From: an uncultured Muribaculaceae bacterium
GTDB taxonomy: Bacteria > Bacteroidota > Bacteroidia > Bacteroidales > Muribaculaceae
NCBI GenBank assembly: GCA_910579845.1
Contig: CAJTWL010000014.1
Coordinates: 1 to 54,980, forward strand
Direction: 5' to 3'
Length of the DNA stretch: 54,980 nucleotides
A program made the translations under genes and the position numbers. Positions 53,083-54,980 of this stretch are shown piece by piece (positions within the stretch are counted from its first letter, which is position 1; each line of letters begins with the position of its first letter). Below the pieces are notes generated by a model that was given only the letters and a program-made list of their open reading frames with translations, had not been told where the DNA came from and did no database searches.

Positions 53083-54075
53083 TTATTTAGGATCTATCGC
53101 CCATATGAGGTACATGGCTCCCCATGTAAAACCTGCACCAAACGCGGTAAGCAGGATCTTGTCCCCCTTATGGAGCCTGTTCTTGTATTCATCAAGACAA
53201 AGCGGAATAGAAGCCGCTGATGTATTTCCATAATGCTGGATATTGACCAGAATCTTCTCTTCGGGAATCTTGATGCGACCGCCTACAGCTTCTATGATAC
53301 GGAGGTTTGCCTGATGAGGTACAAACCAGTCTACATCCTCTACCTGCAATCCGTTGCGGTTCATTACCGATACAGATGAAGTGAGCATGTCACGGACAGC
53401 ATGCTTGTATACACTTCGTCCCTCTTGATAAATATAGTGCTCGCGGGCATCTACAGTCTCATGAGAGGCAGGTTTTGCAGAACCTCCGGCTTTCATGAGT
53501 AGATTCGACAGACCGGATCCGTCAATGTGGAATTCACCGTCCACCACACCTACAGGCTCATCTGTCGGTTCTACCATTACGGCAGCCGCGGCATCTCCGA
53601 ACAGAGGACAGGTGGCGCGATCCTGATAGTCTGTCATACTTGACATCTTCTCGGCGCATACCACTATCACCTTTTTGTATAGACCTGCCTCGATATAGGC
53701 ACGGGCAGCCTGCATAGTCACGATAAATCCCGCACATGCCGCCTGGATATCATACGCATATGCATTCTTCAAACCGGCATTATACGTGATCACGGATGCT
53801 GTGGAGGGAAAACGATAGTCAGGATTGGAGGTGGCGCAGATAAGAAGATCGACCTCTTCAGGTTTCACCCCTGTCTCGTCAAGCAATTTTTCAACCGCCT
53901 TAATGCCCAGAAAACTGGAACCCTTCTCCGGATCCTTCAGTATTCTGCGCTCCTTGATACCCACACGAGTAGTTATCCATTCATCGTTGGTATCAACCAT
54001 ACGAGACAGCATCTCATTGTCCAGAATGTCATCCGGGACATAAGACGCTATTCCTGTTATCTTGGCATTTGCCAT
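53083..54075 (-). CDS. fabH: 3-oxoacyl-[acyl-carrier-protein] synthase III FabH
   Basis: 330 residues from the ATG at 54075; a TTG at 54093 would overlap rpmF. Catalytic Cys114 in DIQAACAGF, His in FVPHQANLRI, and Asn in HYGNTSAAS complete the triad. It condenses acetyl-CoA (or a branched acyl-CoA) with malonyl-ACP to start fatty acid synthesis. It starts 1 base after the rpmF stop; the yceD-rpmF-fabH order is widespread in bacteria. Confidence 0.97.
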   Translation of the reverse strand: MANAKITGIASYVPDDILDNEMLSRMVDTNDEWITTRVGIKERRILKDPEKGSSFLGIKAVEKLLDETGVKPEEVDLLICATSNPDYRFPSTASVITYNAGLKNAYAYDIQAACAGFIVTMQAARAYIEAGLYKKVIVVCAEKMSSMTDYQDRATCPLFGDAAAAVMVEPTDEPVGVVDGEFHIDGSGLSNLLMKAGGSAKPASHETVDAREHYIYQEGRSVYKHAVRDMLTSSVSVMNRNGLQVEDVDWFVPHQANLRIIEAVGGRIKIPEEKILVNIQHYGNTSAASIPLCLDEYKNRLHKGDKILLTAFGAGFTWGAMYLIWAIDPK

Positions 54076-54076
54076 A

Positions 54077-54256
54077 TCAGTCTTTCTTTTCAATCACTAA
54101 TTTTCCACGGTAATAACCACACTCTCCACATATTGTGTGGTAGATGTGCCATGCGCCACAGTTAGGACATATTGCCAATGTGGGGATAAGAGCTTTGTCG
54201 TGTGTACGACGTTTCGCGGTACGTGTGTGCGATTGTCTGCGTTTAGGATGTGCCAT
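54077..54256 (-). CDS. rpmF: 50S ribosomal protein L32
   Basis: 59 residues: begins MAHPKRRQSHTRTAKRR, then two zinc-type CxxC pairs (CPNC at 30-33 and CGEC at 43-46), ending KLVIEKKD. Zinc-ribbon C+ form of L32, a component of the 50S subunit. It lies between yceD and fabH with a stop-start spacing of 1 base to fabH, the classical operon order. Confidence 0.95.
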   Translation of the reverse strand: MAHPKRRQSHTRTAKRRTHDKALIPTLAICPNCGAWHIYHTICGECGYYRGKLVIEKKD

Positions 54257-54324
54257 TTTTATTCAGTTTTTAAGGGGACGGGAACTATACTACCATCCAC
54301 AAAAGTTAATATTTTATTTAATAT

Positions 54325-54903
54325 TTATTCATCCGCCACGGTAGATTCCATCTCTGCGTCATTTTCTTCAAATTCACAATCCTCCTCGCCTTCAGCATTA
54401 CTCCTGTGTTTGGAAAGGACCGCCGCCATGGCACGATTGCATTTCCCCATCGGATGTACATGACGCAACGGAATAGTCAACAGAATCGTATCGTATAAGA
54501 TGTATGCAACATTCAAATATATGCTACTGTAGGGTATCACCAACAGATTGTCTGCCCCGTCATCATAGCTGTCACCATACTTGACAACAACATGATATTC
54601 CGTATCTACATCCAGATCCAACGGATCAAGACAACGGTCACACGGAACCTGAATCATCCCCTTGCAATGGAACGTACAATCATATGTATCGTTCTTTTTC
54701 AAAAGATCCAGATGAACCTTGACATCAGCAAAAACAACATCCGTATTCTCCATATTCTTGAAAAATTCGGTCGTTATCTCAAAGTCCTGCTCATGCCTGC
54801 CATCCGGCAACGAAGCCAACTGAACCTTATATGCAGTAAATTTTCCCATCTCTTTTCTCACTTTGGCTATCCGCTCCTCTCTTTTGTTCGGCGGACGAGC
54901 CAT
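54325..54903 (-). CDS. yceD: YceD/DUF177 family protein
   Basis: Up to 192 residues. The core (GKFTAYKVQLASLPDGRHEQDFEI ..., then VPCDRCLDPLDLDV with the paired Cys, about 100-115) is typical of DUF177, linked to 23S rRNA and L32 accumulation. The C-terminal 30 residues are acidic. The family usually begins MGKF, which here is Met19 (ATG at 54849). The first ATG (54903) is only 6 bases from the tRNA gene, so the shorter protein is more likely. Confidence 0.88.
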   Translation of the reverse strand: MARPPNKREERIAKVRKEMGKFTAYKVQLASLPDGRHEQDFEITTEFFKNMENTDVVFADVKVHLDLLKKNDTYDCTFHCKGMIQVPCDRCLDPLDLDVDTEYHVVVKYGDSYDDGADNLLVIPYSSIYLNVAYILYDTILLTIPLRHVHPMGKCNRAMAAVLSKHRSNAEGEEDCEFEENDAEMESTVADE

Positions 54904-54908
54904 TTCTG

Positions 54909-54980
54909 TACCTCCGAGGGGAATCGAACCCCTATCTAAAGTTTAGGAAACTTCTATTCTATCCGTTGAACTACAGAGGC
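54909..54980 (-). tRNA. tRNA-Arg(CCT)
   Basis: On the leftward strand the sequence begins GCCTCTG, has a D arm, the anticodon stem-loop AAGT TTCCTAA ACTT (anticodon CCT), a T arm AGGGG-TTCGATT-CCCCT and the 3' acceptor strand CGGAGGT with discriminator A. CCA is not encoded. The 5' end coincides with the window edge. It precedes yceD closely. Confidence 0.92.

Overview
The window reads as a chromosomal segment of a Bacteroidota bacterium of the order Bacteroidales, most likely a Muribaculaceae-type gut commensal (family assignment is inference). Support: intergenic promoters fit the Bacteroidetes pattern (TTTG or TTG near -33, TAnnTTTG near -7), starts lack Shine-Dalgarno sequences, the division/cell-wall cluster has the Bacteroidales order, and there are GLUG-type beta-helix surface proteins, TonB-plug-like modules, FKBP lipoproteins and an anaerobic sulfatase maturase.

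Layout. 1-752 has no convincing gene but several hairpins and an intrinsic terminator. 753-6471 is a compact phage-derived capsid/packaging module. A leftward operon (scaffold-like protein, major capsid protein, small head protein, neck/adaptor-like protein) diverges from a rightward small/large terminase pair. No portal, tail, lysis, integrase or replication gene is present. 6537-10752 holds mscL, gap, a secreted GH53 galactanase and a radical-SAM sulfatase maturase. 10782-15584 holds an organophosphate:phosphate antiporter-like MFS protein, queG, two tandem secreted esterases and an FKBP isomerase. 15673-21888 encodes a 2071-residue beta-helix surface protein. 22001-28276 (leftward) holds a secreted calcineurin-like phosphoesterase, then a likely rlmL-like / membrane protein / pdxB / RNase H operon.

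28344-43459 is a leftward dcw cluster: rsmH, ftsL, ftsI, murE, mraY, murD, ftsW, murG, murC, ftsQ, ftsA, ftsZ, tightly packed. murF is missing from its usual place and no mraZ precedes rsmH. A DUF5715-type lipoprotein lies upstream. 44461-45936 holds two head-to-head, N-terminally truncated paralogues of a plug-domain surface protein. Next come a TSCPD protein, an XRE/S24 self-cleaving-type repressor with a palindromic operator over its own promoter, rsmA, a secreted C1 peptidase, two more FKBPs and a 53-residue lipoprotein. The right end is a leftward set: tRNA-Arg(CCT), yceD (DUF177), rpmF, fabH, era, der.

Most of the window is housekeeping. The parts most worth a second look are the portal-less capsid/terminase module with intact TerL catalytic residues, a dispersed family of intergenic repeats phased at 9 bp, the inverted truncated plug-protein pair, and the structured non-coding left end.
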